Shown: positions 30,202 through 42,383 of the stretch, one piece after another | Layout of the letters: every line of letters begins with the position of its first letter | How positions within the stretch are numbered: position 1 is the first letter of the stretch | Origin: Marinobacter sp. F4206 | GTDB lineage: Bacteria; Pseudomonadota; Gammaproteobacteria; Pseudomonadales; Oleiphilaceae | DNA length: 64,000 bases | Assembly (NCBI RefSeq): GCF_019392195.1 | Contig: NZ_JAHXKI010000001.1 | Coordinates: 248,001 to 312,000 of the forward strand | Reading direction: 5' to 3' | Made by a program: the position numbers and the translations under genes | The notes under the pieces: model-generated | Told to the model about the DNA's origin: nothing | Seen by the model: only the letters and a program-made list of their open reading frames with translations | The model's database searches: none

Positions 30202-31401
30202 TTAAAAGCTCAGATTTACCAGCGAGACAAACTGGGCCAGACCCGCCAGCGCACCAAAGATCCCTCCCACGATCATCAACTGAAGTTCCTCCTCACGGAA
30301 GGCCGGACGAAGAATATCCTGGAACTCCGACGGCCCAAGCGCACGCATCTGGCCCGAAAGCACTTCAGCCACCACCGGGGCGCGCTCCCGATTGAAAGCC
30401 GGATCGCTGAACACGTCCCGGGTAGCGAGGACCGCCTTCTGATTCATCGCTTTCTTCAGCTCGGTGTATCCCGTCATACCAACGGTCACCTGTGCCGTCA
30501 GCTTCATGATCACCGAATTATCAAGCAGAGGCCGCAGGTGCTTCTGAATGATGGCCCGCGTCCGGTCACCATGCCGGCCATTGAGCATGGCGTCGGCCAC
30601 CTTCTCAACCGTGATCAGGTCCTCTGCCACCAACTTCGCCCAGACATCACTGATTTCGGGTTGTCGGCGCAGGAAAAGCCCCTGGACCTTCCAGAACAGG
30701 AACCGCCTGGGTCTGAGCGGGGCGAAAATCAGGTTAATGGCAACCCAGTTGGTCACGAAACCAATGGCAAAGCCCCCGATCGGTAACAACCACGGCTCGG
30801 GGTAACGGGTCCAAAGTGGGATCAATAGAGCCCCCAGAATACCGCCGATGATGGCGCCACGGTTAATAACCGATTTCAGCTCCACCGCTCCGGCCTGCTG
30901 AAAGATGCGATTCATCAGGTCCGGATGCTTCTCAAGCTCCCGACTGAGCAACGCCTTCAGATCCACCAGATCATCGAGGTCGTCACCAAAATCCTCGACC
31001 AGTTCCTCCACTCGTGATGGCAACTGTTCCCGGGCCCACTGATAGATACGGTTTTTTACAAACAGCGGCAAATTGTCCCAGAGCACCGGCTGAATTTCAT
31101 ACATCACCTCGTCGATGTATTCGTCGAGCCTGGGGGTCACCTGGGAAATAACCTGTTCGACAATTCGCTGCGGTTCAAGTTTCTGGTAGACGGCGTTCAG
31201 GTCACCGAATTGCTGCAAGGTACGGTCGATACAGATATGCGCCATCTTTTCCGCTTTGCGGGGAATGACGCCTTGCCAGCCAAATACGCCGACGCCAATG
31301 AACTGAACCGGATAGAACGACATCTTGATCGCAAGCCAGTTGGTAAACCAGCCAACGACAGCGGCCATGATCGGCAGGGACAGAAGTGCAAGGTCGGACA
31401 A
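30202..31401 (-). CDS. DUF445 family membrane protein
   Basis: A 399-residue protein starting MSDLALLSLPIMAAVVGWFTNWLAIKMSFYPVQF, the DUF445 hallmark. A second related membrane segment lies near residues 205-235 (GGFAIGFVTNWVAINLIFAPLRPRRF). A long soluble helical region sits between the two and another after the second. The repeated NW(L/V)AI motif indicates internal duplication. Function is unknown; DUF445 proteins are widespread inner membrane proteins. Confidence 0.9.
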   Translation of the reverse strand: MSDLALLSLPIMAAVVGWFTNWLAIKMSFYPVQFIGVGVFGWQGVIPRKAEKMAHICIDRTLQQFGDLNAVYQKLEPQRIVEQVISQVTPRLDEYIDEVMYEIQPVLWDNLPLFVKNRIYQWAREQLPSRVEELVEDFGDDLDDLVDLKALLSRELEKHPDLMNRIFQQAGAVELKSVINRGAIIGGILGALLIPLWTRYPEPWLLPIGGFAIGFVTNWVAINLIFAPLRPRRFLFWKVQGLFLRRQPEISDVWAKLVAEDLITVEKVADAMLNGRHGDRTRAIIQKHLRPLLDNSVIMKLTAQVTVGMTGYTELKKAMNQKAVLATRDVFSDPAFNRERAPVVAEVLSGQMRALGPSEFQDILRPAFREEELQLMIVGGIFGALAGLAQFVSLVNLSF

Positions 31402-31579
31402 ATGAAACCCCGGTTAACAATTGGCGGCCCAAGATTGCCGTGGAAACGGTCAGCTCGTGATGCATTATAGCCGCACGCAGATTCAGTTTATGTGACTGAT
31501 AATGAGGTATTTCGAAATCAGGAGCATTGGCCGTGAAGCCATCAAAACAGCGGTACTGCGGCAGCATTTGAGCGAGACG

Positions 31580-31603
31580 CGCCACGCCCTGGCTAGCGTG
31601 GCG
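31580..31603. other. GC-rich hairpin downstream of nfuA
   Basis: A perfect 8-bp stem (31580-31587 with 31596-31603) with an 8-nt loop, 20 bp past the nfuA stop. A short additional helix may close it. No T-run follows on either strand, so it is at best a factor-assisted terminator or an RNA-stabilising element. The rest of the 221-bp gap shows nothing. Confidence 0.35.
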
Positions 31604-31622
31604 GCTCGAAAGGAGAGGCGTC

Positions 31623-32210
31623 TTACTGGTAGTAGGCGTTTTCGGTATTGGAGTGGTCCGTCACATCCCGAACCGCGGTAATTTCTGGAACCCGCTCTTT
31701 CAGTGTGGATTCAACGCCCTGCTTCAAGGTAAGACTGACCGCCGAACAGCCCTGGCAGCCGCCGCCGAAACGCAGTACGGCAACCGACTCGTCCACGATT
31801 TCCACCAGGGAAACGTCGCCACCGTGAGCGGCAAGGTTCGGGTTGATTTCAGACGCGAGAATATAATTCACGCGGTCCGGCAGAGGCGCATCATCATCAA
31901 TCTTCGGGACCTTGGCGTTCGGCGCCTTGATCGTCAGCTGGCCACCCATCTGATCCTTGGAATAATCGACGAACGCTTCTTCCAGAAACGGCACCGAGTT
32001 ATGGTCCAGATACAGGGTGAACTTCTCCAGATCCAACTTCTCATCGGTTGGAACAACCTCATTGGGCGGGCAGTAAGCCAGACAGGTCTCGGCGTTCTTG
32101 GTGCCGGGCTGGGTCACGAAAATTCGGACGCCCATACCGTCCACGTCCTGCTTTTCGATAAGTTGTGCAAGATAATCCCGGGCGGGATCTGTCACAGTAA
32201 CCAATGCCAT
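31623..32210 (-). CDS. nfuA: Fe-S biogenesis protein NfuA
   Basis: A 195-residue iron-sulfur carrier. The N-terminal degenerate A-type scaffold domain (residues 1-95) opens [18 protein letters not shown]. The C-terminal Nfu domain carries the cluster-ligating Cys152 and Cys155 in [19 protein letters not shown]. It delivers 4Fe-4S clusters, including under oxidative or iron stress. It is divergent from metH across 243 bp that include a 9-bp inverted repeat. Confidence 0.95.
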   Translation of the reverse strand: MALVTVTDPARDYLAQLIEKQDVDGMGVRIFVTQPGTKNAETCLAYCPPNEVVPTDEKLDLEKFTLYLDHNSVPFLEEAFVDYSKDQMGGQLTIKAPNAKVPKIDDDAPLPDRVNYILASEINPNLAAHGGDVSLVEIVDESVAVLRFGGGCQGCSAVSLTLKQGVESTLKERVPEITAVRDVTDHSNTENAYYQ

Positions 32211-32265
32211 GTTTTAAACCCATTTGGAAGTTTGACTTCATTTTAAGTGACTTCTCGCGAACATG

Positions 32266-32292
32266 AAAGACCAAGTAAATTGGTTGGTCTTT
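32266..32292. promoter_or_regulatory. Perfect 9-bp inverted repeat between nfuA and metH
   Basis: Arms 32266-32274 and 32284-32292 are perfectly complementary with a 9-bp spacer, 56 bp upstream of nfuA and 162 bp upstream of metH. It has the geometry of a dimeric regulator site or of a leader hairpin. It does not match the IscR or MetJ boxes I know. Confidence 0.4.
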
Positions 32293-32453
32293 ATACGCGT
32301 AATGACTTTCACGTACGACCAGATCTGTGTGCGCCCGCTCATTTGGGCAGGTGATAATGGTCATTCGTACTAAGACGGGCTAGCGCATTTTTGCTATTAT
32401 CCCGCGCCATTGAGATAAACACGACGTTATAAACGACATCCGGAAGTATTGAT

Positions 32454-36152
<3,699 letters not shown>

Positions 36153-36192
36153 CCTGAACGGAACGCGACGATCATCAGAAATAGGTAACGCT

Positions 36193-36429
36193 ATGACAAA
36201 CACGTCCGGCACCAAAAACCACAAGGATCGAAAGCCCCAAAGCCCGGGCGTGTTGAAAGTCATGCAGAGCATTCTTGCCGGCGCCTTCGGCGTCCAGTCG
36301 GACAAGCGCCGGGAAGAGGATTTCTCAAGCCACAGCCCGTGGCCCTACATTATTGCGGGTGTTCTGTTTACCGCGGGCTTCGTCATCGGGCTGATCGTGA
36401 TTGTGCAGATGGTGCTGGCCAACCAGTAA
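36193..36429 (+). CDS. DUF2970 family small membrane protein
   Basis: A 78-residue protein from the ATG at 36193. Its segment VLKVMQSILAGAFGVQSDKRREEDF is the DUF2970 signature, followed by one transmembrane helix (PYIIAGVLFTAGFVIGLIVIVQMVL). The longer open frame inside metH is shadow. Function is unknown. Confidence 0.85.
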   Translation: MTNTSGTKNHKDRKPQSPGVLKVMQSILAGAFGVQSDKRREEDFSSHSPWPYIIAGVLFTAGFVIGLIVIVQMVLANQ

Positions 36430-36430
36430 G

Positions 36431-36535
36431 TTACTGACCGGATACCCACACCACAGCGAAGGCAACGGCGAGTAGGACCAGCAAAACGGCGGCAACTGCA
36501 TCAGCCTGGCTGTCTGAATGCGCGGATTTCTTCAT
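36431..36535 (-). CDS. 34-residue membrane microprotein divergent from cysI
   Basis: An ATG at 36535 with a strong AGAGGA ribosome site 8 bp upstream opens a 34-residue frame. It has a polar head MKKSAHSDSQADA and one hydrophobic helix VAAVLLVLLAVAFAVVWV, ending SGQ. Its stop is 2 bp past the DUF2970 stop on the other strand. The clean design and good start support a real single-pass inner-membrane microprotein. The 285-bp gap to cysI upstream holds no other gene. Function is unknown. Confidence 0.65.
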   Translation of the reverse strand: MKKSAHSDSQADAVAAVLLVLLAVAFAVVWVSGQ

Positions 36536-36820
36536 TGAGCTTTCCTCTTTTGGATCTTTTACTCGTGAGTCTTTTTGTTATTCGACAGGGACAAACGAAA
36601 ACGTTTCTACCCTCTGATCAGTAAAGCCTTTAAAGCGGCATTCGTCCAGTCTGGCCTTGCTCCGCTTATCGCCTGAATCGATAAACATATTTTGAAATAA
36701 TCATTTTAAGAATAAAAACACGGTGCTATCCTGCCCGGCAGATATAAGGCCCCGACTCTCCGGATTCAAAAAATCCGCGCAAAGAAGGCCGTAACGACGC
36801 TTTTAGGCAGGACGTTTCTT

Positions 36821-38473
36821 ATGTACGTATACGACGAACACGATCGGCAAATCGCTGCCGAGCGCGTTGCCCAATTCCGAGACCAGACCGAGCGCGCCCT
36901 GGCCGGTGAACTGGCCGAGGAGGAGTTTCTTCCACTTCGCCTCCAGAATGGGCTGTATGTCCAGCGTCTCGCACCCATGCTCCGGATCGCCGTTCCTTAC
37001 GGCATGCTCCGGTCCGACCAGCTGCGTCGCCTGGCGCGTATTACCCGCGACTACGACAAAGGCTATGCCCACTTTACCACCCGCCAGAATGTCCAGCTGA
37101 ACTGGCCGGCGCTGGAAGATGTGCCGGACATTCTTGCCGAGCTGGCCGAAGTCGAAATGCACGCCAATCAGACCAGCGGAAACTGCATCCGGAACACGAC
37201 CACTGATCAGTTTTCCGGCGTACAGTCAGACGAAATCGCTGATCCGCGCCCCTATTGTGAAATCATTCGCCAGTGGTCGACATTTCACCCGGAATTCGCC
37301 TTCCTTCCACGCAAATTCAAGGTAGCTGTGAACGCATCCGAGAAAACGGACCGGGCGGCCATCCAGGTTCACGACATCGGGTTGCAGATGGTTCGGAACG
37401 ATGCCGGCGAACTCGGTTTCCGCGTTCACGTTGGCGGCGGTCTCGGCCGCACCCCCATGGTTGGTCCGGTTATCCGTGAGTTCTTGCCGGAACTGGATCT
37501 GTTGACGTACCTCGAAGCCGTTTTGCGGGTGTATAACCGCTATGGTCGCCGCGACAACAAGTTCAAGGCTCGTATCAAGATCCTGGTGAAGGCGCTGACC
37601 CCCGAGGGATTTGCCGAGAAGGTGGAGGCCGAATGGGAGCACATCAAGAACTCTCCGACCCGCCTGACCCGGGACGCCATCGACCGGATTCAGTCCTATT
37701 TCACCGAGCCGGACTACACAGTCACCGATAACGCAACCGACCTGCTGGCCAGGCAGCGCTTTGAAAACCGGGAATTCGACCAGTGGCTGAGCCACAACGT
37801 CGACGCCCACAAAAAGCCGGGTTATGCGATCGTTACCCTGACCATGAAAAAGACCGGTACACCGCCGGGCGATGTCACCGACCGTCAACTGGAGCAAATT
37901 GCCGATCTGGCTGAAGACTTCAGTTTCGGAGAGGTCCGGGTAACTCACCAGCAGAACGTGGTGCTGGCGGACGTCCGTCAGGACCGATTGCTGGAACTCT
38001 GGCAGGCCATGACCCCCATGGGCTTTGGCACCGCCAATCTGAATACGCTTACCGACGTTATCTGCTGTCCCGGCGGCGATTACTGTGCACTGGCAAACGC
38101 CAAGTCAATTCCAGTGGCGGAGGCCATTCAGCGCCGGTTTGATGACCTCGACTACCTCTACGACCTGGGTAACATCGACCTCAATATTTCCGGCTGCATG
38201 AACGCCTGTGGCCATCACCACGTCGGCAACATCGGCGTGCTCGGTGTTGATAAGAAAGGCCAAGAGTTCTATCAAATCAGCCTTGGCGGCTCCTCCCATC
38301 ACGACGCCGCCATCGGCAAGATCCTCGGCCCCTCCTTTGCCCGAGACGACATGCCGGAGGTCGTTGCCAAGATCATTGATGTTTACGTCGACAAGCGTAC
38401 CGAGGAAGAAACCTTCCTCGATACCTATCGCCGTGTTGGAATTGATCCCTTCAAGGAGCGGGTTTATGCCTGA
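36821..38473 (+). CDS. cysI: Nitrite/sulfite reductase hemoprotein (assimilatory, CysI type)
   Basis: A 550-residue siroheme/4Fe-4S enzyme reducing sulfite to sulfide. Substrate-binding and siroheme residues are in GYAHFTTRQNVQLNWP and QTSGNCIRNTTTDQFSG. The cluster-ligating cysteines are in VICCPGGDYCALA (about residue 413) and NISGCMNACGHHHVGNIG (about 458). No flavoprotein partner (CysJ) gene is adjacent, which favours the ferredoxin-dependent Pseudomonas-type enzyme. The DUF934 gene overlaps its end by 8 bp. The 5' region is AT-rich, as expected for CysB-controlled promoters, but no site can be fixed. Confidence 0.92.
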   Translation: MYVYDEHDRQIAAERVAQFRDQTERALAGELAEEEFLPLRLQNGLYVQRLAPMLRIAVPYGMLRSDQLRRLARITRDYDKGYAHFTTRQNVQLNWPALEDVPDILAELAEVEMHANQTSGNCIRNTTTDQFSGVQSDEIADPRPYCEIIRQWSTFHPEFAFLPRKFKVAVNASEKTDRAAIQVHDIGLQMVRNDAGELGFRVHVGGGLGRTPMVGPVIREFLPELDLLTYLEAVLRVYNRYGRRDNKFKARIKILVKALTPEGFAEKVEAEWEHIKNSPTRLTRDAIDRIQSYFTEPDYTVTDNATDLLARQRFENREFDQWLSHNVDAHKKPGYAIVTLTMKKTGTPPGDVTDRQLEQIADLAEDFSFGEVRVTHQQNVVLADVRQDRLLELWQAMTPMGFGTANLNTLTDVICCPGGDYCALANAKSIPVAEAIQRRFDDLDYLYDLGNIDLNISGCMNACGHHHVGNIGVLGVDKKGQEFYQISLGGSSHHDAAIGKILGPSFARDDMPEVVAKIIDVYVDKRTEEETFLDTYRRVGIDPFKERVYA

Positions 38474-38972
38474 TGTAATTTTCCAGGATGGCAGCATCCG
38501 ACAGGATGACTGGACCGTCGTTCCCCGGCCCGCCGAGGGCGAGTCCCTCGACATTCCGGAACAGGGAAAAGCCCTGATTCCGGCGGACCTCTGGCTGGCT
38601 GGCTACGAGCACTTTACCGGCAACGATGCCATCGGTGTCTGGTTTGATAGCCACGATGAGCCGGAAATCCTTGAAGGCAAGGTGAACGAGCTGCCGGTCA
38701 TTGCCGTCAACTTTCCAAAGTTCAGCGACGGCCGCGGCTACAGCATCGCCCGTTTGCTGCGCGAACGCTTCGGCTACGAGAATGAACTCAGGGCCATCGG
38801 TGATGTGCTGCTCGATCAGCTACAGTTCATGAAGCGCTGCGGCTTCAACACATACGCACTGCGTCCGGACAAGGATATTGAGAAGGCTGCCCGCTGCCTC
38901 AACTTCTTCAGCCAGGGCTACCAGGCAGCAACGGATACAGATGTTCCGCTGTTTCGGCGCCGAGCCTCCTGA
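38466..38972 (+). CDS. DUF934 protein (sulfite reductase accessory)
   Basis: A 168-residue protein from the ATG at 38466, overlapping the cysI end. Typical segments are VIAVNFPKFSDGRGYSIARLLRERFGY and GDVLLDQLQFMKRCGFNTY. DUF934 genes almost always follow cysI-type reductases in Pseudomonas relatives and are thought to aid sulfite reduction; the mechanism is unknown. A terminator follows at 39003. Confidence 0.9.
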   Translation: MPDVIFQDGSIRQDDWTVVPRPAEGESLDIPEQGKALIPADLWLAGYEHFTGNDAIGVWFDSHDEPEILEGKVNELPVIAVNFPKFSDGRGYSIARLLRERFGYENELRAIGDVLLDQLQFMKRCGFNTYALRPDKDIEKAARCLNFFSQGYQAATDTDVPLFRRRAS

Positions 38973-39002
38973 AGGATCGGTAGAACGGACTGAGACAAAA
39001 AA

Positions 39003-39029
39003 GCCTGCCACGAATGGCAGGCTTTCTTA
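39003..39029. terminator. Bidirectional terminator between DUF934 and the AcuI-like gene
   Basis: A perfect 8-bp stem (39003-39010 with 39015-39022) with a CGAA loop. It is flanked by an A-run before and a T-rich tract after, so it can end both converging transcripts. Confidence 0.85.
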
Positions 39030-39030
39030 T

Positions 39031-40029
39031 TTAAAGGCTGTGATCGAGTACGATCTTTCCAGCCGAAGCCCCTTCCAGAAAAGCTTTCAATGCGGAATCG
39101 AGGCCAGACCGACCGATATCCCGGGCGGACCCTTCGGTTTTCGGGCAGGCCCACTCACCGGAAAATTTGTCCCACACCGACCGTTTCTCCGTCAGCGGAA
39201 TTTCCACCGAATCGACACCGAGCAGGTTGACCCCGCGCAGGATAAATGGAAGAACTGTGGTCTGGAGCTGGGGGCCGGCAACCAGTCCGCAACAGGAGAC
39301 CGATCCACCCGGCTTGATCTGCTTGAGGAGCTCTGCCAGCGGGCCACCACCGACAGTGTCCACAGCGTTCCCGAACGCAGGTTTCACGAGAGGCTTTTTC
39401 TCTTCCGCTAACGTATCGCGACCAACCACCTCTGCGGCGCCCAGCGCCTTCAGGTCATCAGCGTGATCGGCCTTCCCGCTGATGGCCACAACTTCGAATC
39501 CAAGCTTTGCCAGCAGTTCAACCGCGACACTGCCAACCGCACCGCTTGCACCGGACACCGCAACCGGTCCCTGAGACGGGCTCGCTCCCATGGTGAGCAG
39601 CTTCTGAACGCACAAGCCTGCTGTGAGGCCGGCCGTGCCATAAATCATGGCCTTCCGCGCGTCCCACCCCGCCGGCATCGGGACACACCAGCCGGCAGGA
39701 ACTCGAATGTACTCGCCGAAGCCGCCATCTGTGTTCATGCCCAGATCATACCCGGTGACAATGACCTTGCTGCCGGAAGCAATGTCTGGAGACGAAGACT
39801 CAACCACCTCGCCGGCAGCATCAATGCCCGGCGTATGCGGGAAGCTCCGCGTAACTCCCTTGTTCCCCGAGGCGGACAACGCGTCTTTGTAGTTCAGTGA
39901 GGAATGGGAAACCCGGATCAGAACCTCGCCCTGCGGGAGATCCCCGATATTCAGAGTCTGTTCGCCGCCCACGTAGCCGCCGTCTTTTTCCTCAACCCGC
40001 CAGGCTTTGAATTCAGTGTTCGTTGGCAT
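39031..40029 (-). CDS. acuI: Acrylyl-CoA reductase AcuI / YhdH family oxidoreductase
   Basis: A 332-residue zinc-free medium-chain reductase. Markers are FKAWRVEEKDGGYVGG at the start, HSSLNYKDALSASGNKGVTRSFPHTPGIDAAG, GYDLGMNTDGGFGEY and the NADPH loop VSGASGAVGSVAVELLAKLG. AcuI reduces toxic acryloyl-CoA to propionyl-CoA with NADPH, relevant to DMSP breakdown in marine bacteria. YhdH-type annotation as a quinone oxidoreductase is the older name. It lies 23 bp downstream of sohB. Confidence 0.9.
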   Translation of the reverse strand: MPTNTEFKAWRVEEKDGGYVGGEQTLNIGDLPQGEVLIRVSHSSLNYKDALSASGNKGVTRSFPHTPGIDAAGEVVESSSPDIASGSKVIVTGYDLGMNTDGGFGEYIRVPAGWCVPMPAGWDARKAMIYGTAGLTAGLCVQKLLTMGASPSQGPVAVSGASGAVGSVAVELLAKLGFEVVAISGKADHADDLKALGAAEVVGRDTLAEEKKPLVKPAFGNAVDTVGGGPLAELLKQIKPGGSVSCCGLVAGPQLQTTVLPFILRGVNLLGVDSVEIPLTEKRSVWDKFSGEWACPKTEGSARDIGRSGLDSALKAFLEGASAGKIVLDHSL

Positions 40030-40052
40030 TGTTATCCCCCACTCTGCAACTG

Positions 40053-41117
40053 TTATTGCATGTTTTGATTCCGAAAGGCACTGAGTACCCGCCAGACCGT
40101 GTGTTCAAGCGCAGCGCTGGTCGCAAGTCCCAGTTTTTCCGGAAGCGACCTTTTGCGCTGATACCTCACCGACACTACGTCCGCCCGGTCACAGGCTTCA
40201 ATGAGATATTCGTCGGAGGTCTTGATCTCATCGATGAGGTTGACGTCCAGCGCACGCTTGCCAAACCATATGTCACCGTTCGCAACCGCACCGATGTCGA
40301 TGTCCGGGCGACGCTCACTTACGTATTCCTTGAACAACACATGAGTGTCTTCCAGGTCTTCAAGAAACTTCTGGCGTCCCTTGTCGGAATTTTCCCCAAA
40401 GATGGTCATTGTCCGCTTATGCTCACCGGCCGTCAGGACTTCAAAGTCCACGTCATTCTTCTTCAGAAACCGATGGAAATTTGGCAACTGGGCGACCACC
40501 CCAATGGATCCAAGAATAGCGAATGGCGATGCAATGATTCGGTCGGCGACGCAGGCCATCATGTACCCGCCACTGGCGGCCACCTTGTCGACGCAAGCCG
40601 TCAGGGGAATACCCTTACTGCGAATCCGGTCCAATTGGGCCGCGGCCAGGCCATAGGAGTGAACCAAACCACCGCCACTCTCCAGTCGAATTACCACCTC
40701 ATCCCGCTCAGCGTCGGCCACGCTCAGGACTGCCGTAATTGAACGTCGCAAAGGGTCCGTATCGCTCGCTTTGATGTCGCCATCGAAGTCCAGAACATAG
40801 ACCCGCTTGCGCGAGTCCTTCTCCGCAACGCCCTCCTTCTGCTGGGCCTTTTCAGCCTTTTTCTTGGCCTTCTGCTCTTTTTTCTGATTCTTTTCGAAAG
40901 CCTTGCGCTCGGAATCCGACATCAATCTGGCCTGAATGGACTCACGGAGTCTGGTGTACTTCTCATTCAGCTTTCGGATTTTCAACTCGCCCTCGCCGCC
41001 ATGATCGTCACGATCTTTCTGTGCCGCCGAAATGATGACAGCGACCACAACGATCGCCGCCACGGCAAAGGTGACAACCTTGGCTAGAAACAAACCATAT
41101 TCTGTCAGGAACTCCAA
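40053..41117 (-). CDS. sohB: Inner-membrane peptidase SohB (S49 family)
   Basis: A 354-residue protein with an N-terminal membrane anchor (LFLAKVVTFAVAAIVVVAVIISAA), a charged linker with a KKAEKAQQK stretch, and an S49 peptidase domain. That domain contains VLDFDGDIKASD, RLESGGGLVHSYGLAAAQL and the nucleophile Ser in DKVAASGGYMMA. It follows the signal-peptide-peptidase-like fold with a cytoplasmic or periplasmic active site. An alternative annotation is putative protease SohB. Confidence 0.93.
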   Translation of the reverse strand: MEFLTEYGLFLAKVVTFAVAAIVVVAVIISAAQKDRDDHGGEGELKIRKLNEKYTRLRESIQARLMSDSERKAFEKNQKKEQKAKKKAEKAQQKEGVAEKDSRKRVYVLDFDGDIKASDTDPLRRSITAVLSVADAERDEVVIRLESGGGLVHSYGLAAAQLDRIRSKGIPLTACVDKVAASGGYMMACVADRIIASPFAILGSIGVVAQLPNFHRFLKKNDVDFEVLTAGEHKRTMTIFGENSDKGRQKFLEDLEDTHVLFKEYVSERRPDIDIGAVANGDIWFGKRALDVNLIDEIKTSDEYLIEACDRADVVSVRYQRKRSLPEKLGLATSAALEHTVWRVLSAFRNQNMQ

Positions 41118-41347
41118 AGTACTTCTCCGTGCGATTATGAAAACGTCAGAGTGTAACTTACCGAATTTATAGTGATAAGAAGAGAAAAATAATTAAAACA
41201 AGCGTTCGATCGAGCTTGACACAACTTGCCACTAACCATAAAGTCGGATTGCGAGGTCGGCTCCAGACGGGATCCCGCTCAGGCTCCAGCAGCCAGGGAG
41301 ATCTAAGCCGTCGCCATGACAAGACAATCATCACAAAGGGTAGAACA

Positions 41348-41662
41348 ATGTCTGTAGCTCAGGTATTTGAACAGCTCGAACAGAACTTCAACGCAGACGC
41401 GGCGCAAGGCCTGGACCTGGTATTCCAGTTCGATATCGAAGACGACAAAACTTACCACCTGGTCATCAACGATGGCACCTGCAAACTGCACGAAGGCCCG
41501 CATGACGATCCTTCCGTTACCCTGATCATGAACTCCGAGACTCTGCAGGGCATCGTATCCGGCGAGACCGACGGGATGCAGGCATTCATGGCCGGCCAGC
41601 TGCGCGCTGAAGGCGACATGATGCTGGCGACCAAGCTGGGCGAACTGTTCAAGATGGGCTGA
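41348..41662 (+). CDS. SCP2 sterol-binding domain protein
   Basis: A 104-residue protein consisting of one SCP2 fold: FQFDIEDDKTYHLVINDGTCKLHEGPHDDPSVTLIM, then GMQAFMAGQLRAEGDMMLATKLGELF. Such proteins bind lipids or fatty acyl chains. The ATG at 41348 is preceded by AAAGGG. It stands alone between sohB (divergent, 230-bp gap without other features) and a terminator. Confidence 0.92.
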   Translation: MSVAQVFEQLEQNFNADAAQGLDLVFQFDIEDDKTYHLVINDGTCKLHEGPHDDPSVTLIMNSETLQGIVSGETDGMQAFMAGQLRAEGDMMLATKLGELFKMG

Positions 41663-41688
41663 TTGCCCTGACCGCAGTTCACAAAAAA

Positions 41689-41716
41689 ACCTGCGCAACG
41701 CGCAGGTTTTTTTTGC
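41689..41716. terminator. Terminator after the SCP2 gene
   Basis: An 8-bp stem (41689-41696 with 41702-41709) with a short loop, preceded by an A-run and followed by a T-run. It can stop both the SCP2 transcript and the convergent transcript on the minus strand. Confidence 0.88.
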
Positions 41717-41731
41717 TTCAGTATTGCCGTT

Positions 41732-42379
41732 CTACTGGTCCCACTCCTGAACTGCCTCGCGAGCCTGCTGGTTCACCGGCACCGCAACCAGACCTGACGT
41801 CGACAGTCGCACGTCAAACAGGGCGCCATCCCGCATCGGCATAAAGGTGGCATTGCCGTAAATGCCCTCAATGAACGGCATGTTGAATTCCCGGTCCAAG
41901 GCCCACAAATCCGGCCAGGTCACATCACCCAGTCCAACAACCGATCTCGGCTGAGAGCGCTCCTGCTCAAGCGAGGTGTATCGTCCCCCCAACCGCTCCA
42001 GACGATAGCCTGGTGCGATACCGATCCAACGCAAAGGCCCCGAGAACCGGATAATCCGCGCATCAACCTGCCATTGATCACCTCTCAAGGTCTCCACGAA
42101 AGGCGAATCATCGCGTGGTTCGAGGGTAACGCGCCAAAGCTGGTCATCTTCACGCTGGGTCGAAATTGTCGCTACGGTTTGCATCCCTTCCAGCGACTGA
42201 TACCCGGAAATGTTAACCGCAATCACCAGAACATAGGCACCCAGCAGCATCAAGCCGAAAACAGCCATGCCTTTCAGCCAGCCCAGCAACCAGCGCGGGC
42301 GCAGGAAAAACAACAGGCCGACGATAACCAGAAGCGCTCCGGCTGCGGCCAGGACAATAGCTGCCAGCTCGTGAGACAT
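41732..42379 (-). CDS. Membrane protein of unknown function next to fimL
   Basis: A 215-residue protein with two N-terminal transmembrane helices (residues about 5-26 and 35-57) and a beta-rich extracytoplasmic domain. That domain includes WRVTLEPRDDSPFVETLRGDQW and GIAPGYRLERLGGRY. It starts 4 bp after the stop of the fimL-like gene, so the two are likely co-transcribed. It resembles proteins annotated vaguely as multidrug transporter-like in Pseudomonas relatives. No transport motif is visible. Confidence 0.78.
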   Translation of the reverse strand: MSHELAAIVLAAAGALLVIVGLLFFLRPRWLLGWLKGMAVFGLMLLGAYVLVIAVNISGYQSLEGMQTVATISTQREDDQLWRVTLEPRDDSPFVETLRGDQWQVDARIIRFSGPLRWIGIAPGYRLERLGGRYTSLEQERSQPRSVVGLGDVTWPDLWALDREFNMPFIEGIYGNATFMPMRDGALFDVRLSTSGLVAVPVNQQAREAVQEWDQ

Positions 42380-42383
42380 TGCG

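Noticed and set aside
32211..32453. Cobalamin or SAH riboswitch before metH
   Set aside because: Expected conserved boxes were not found; only a simple 9-bp inverted repeat is present.
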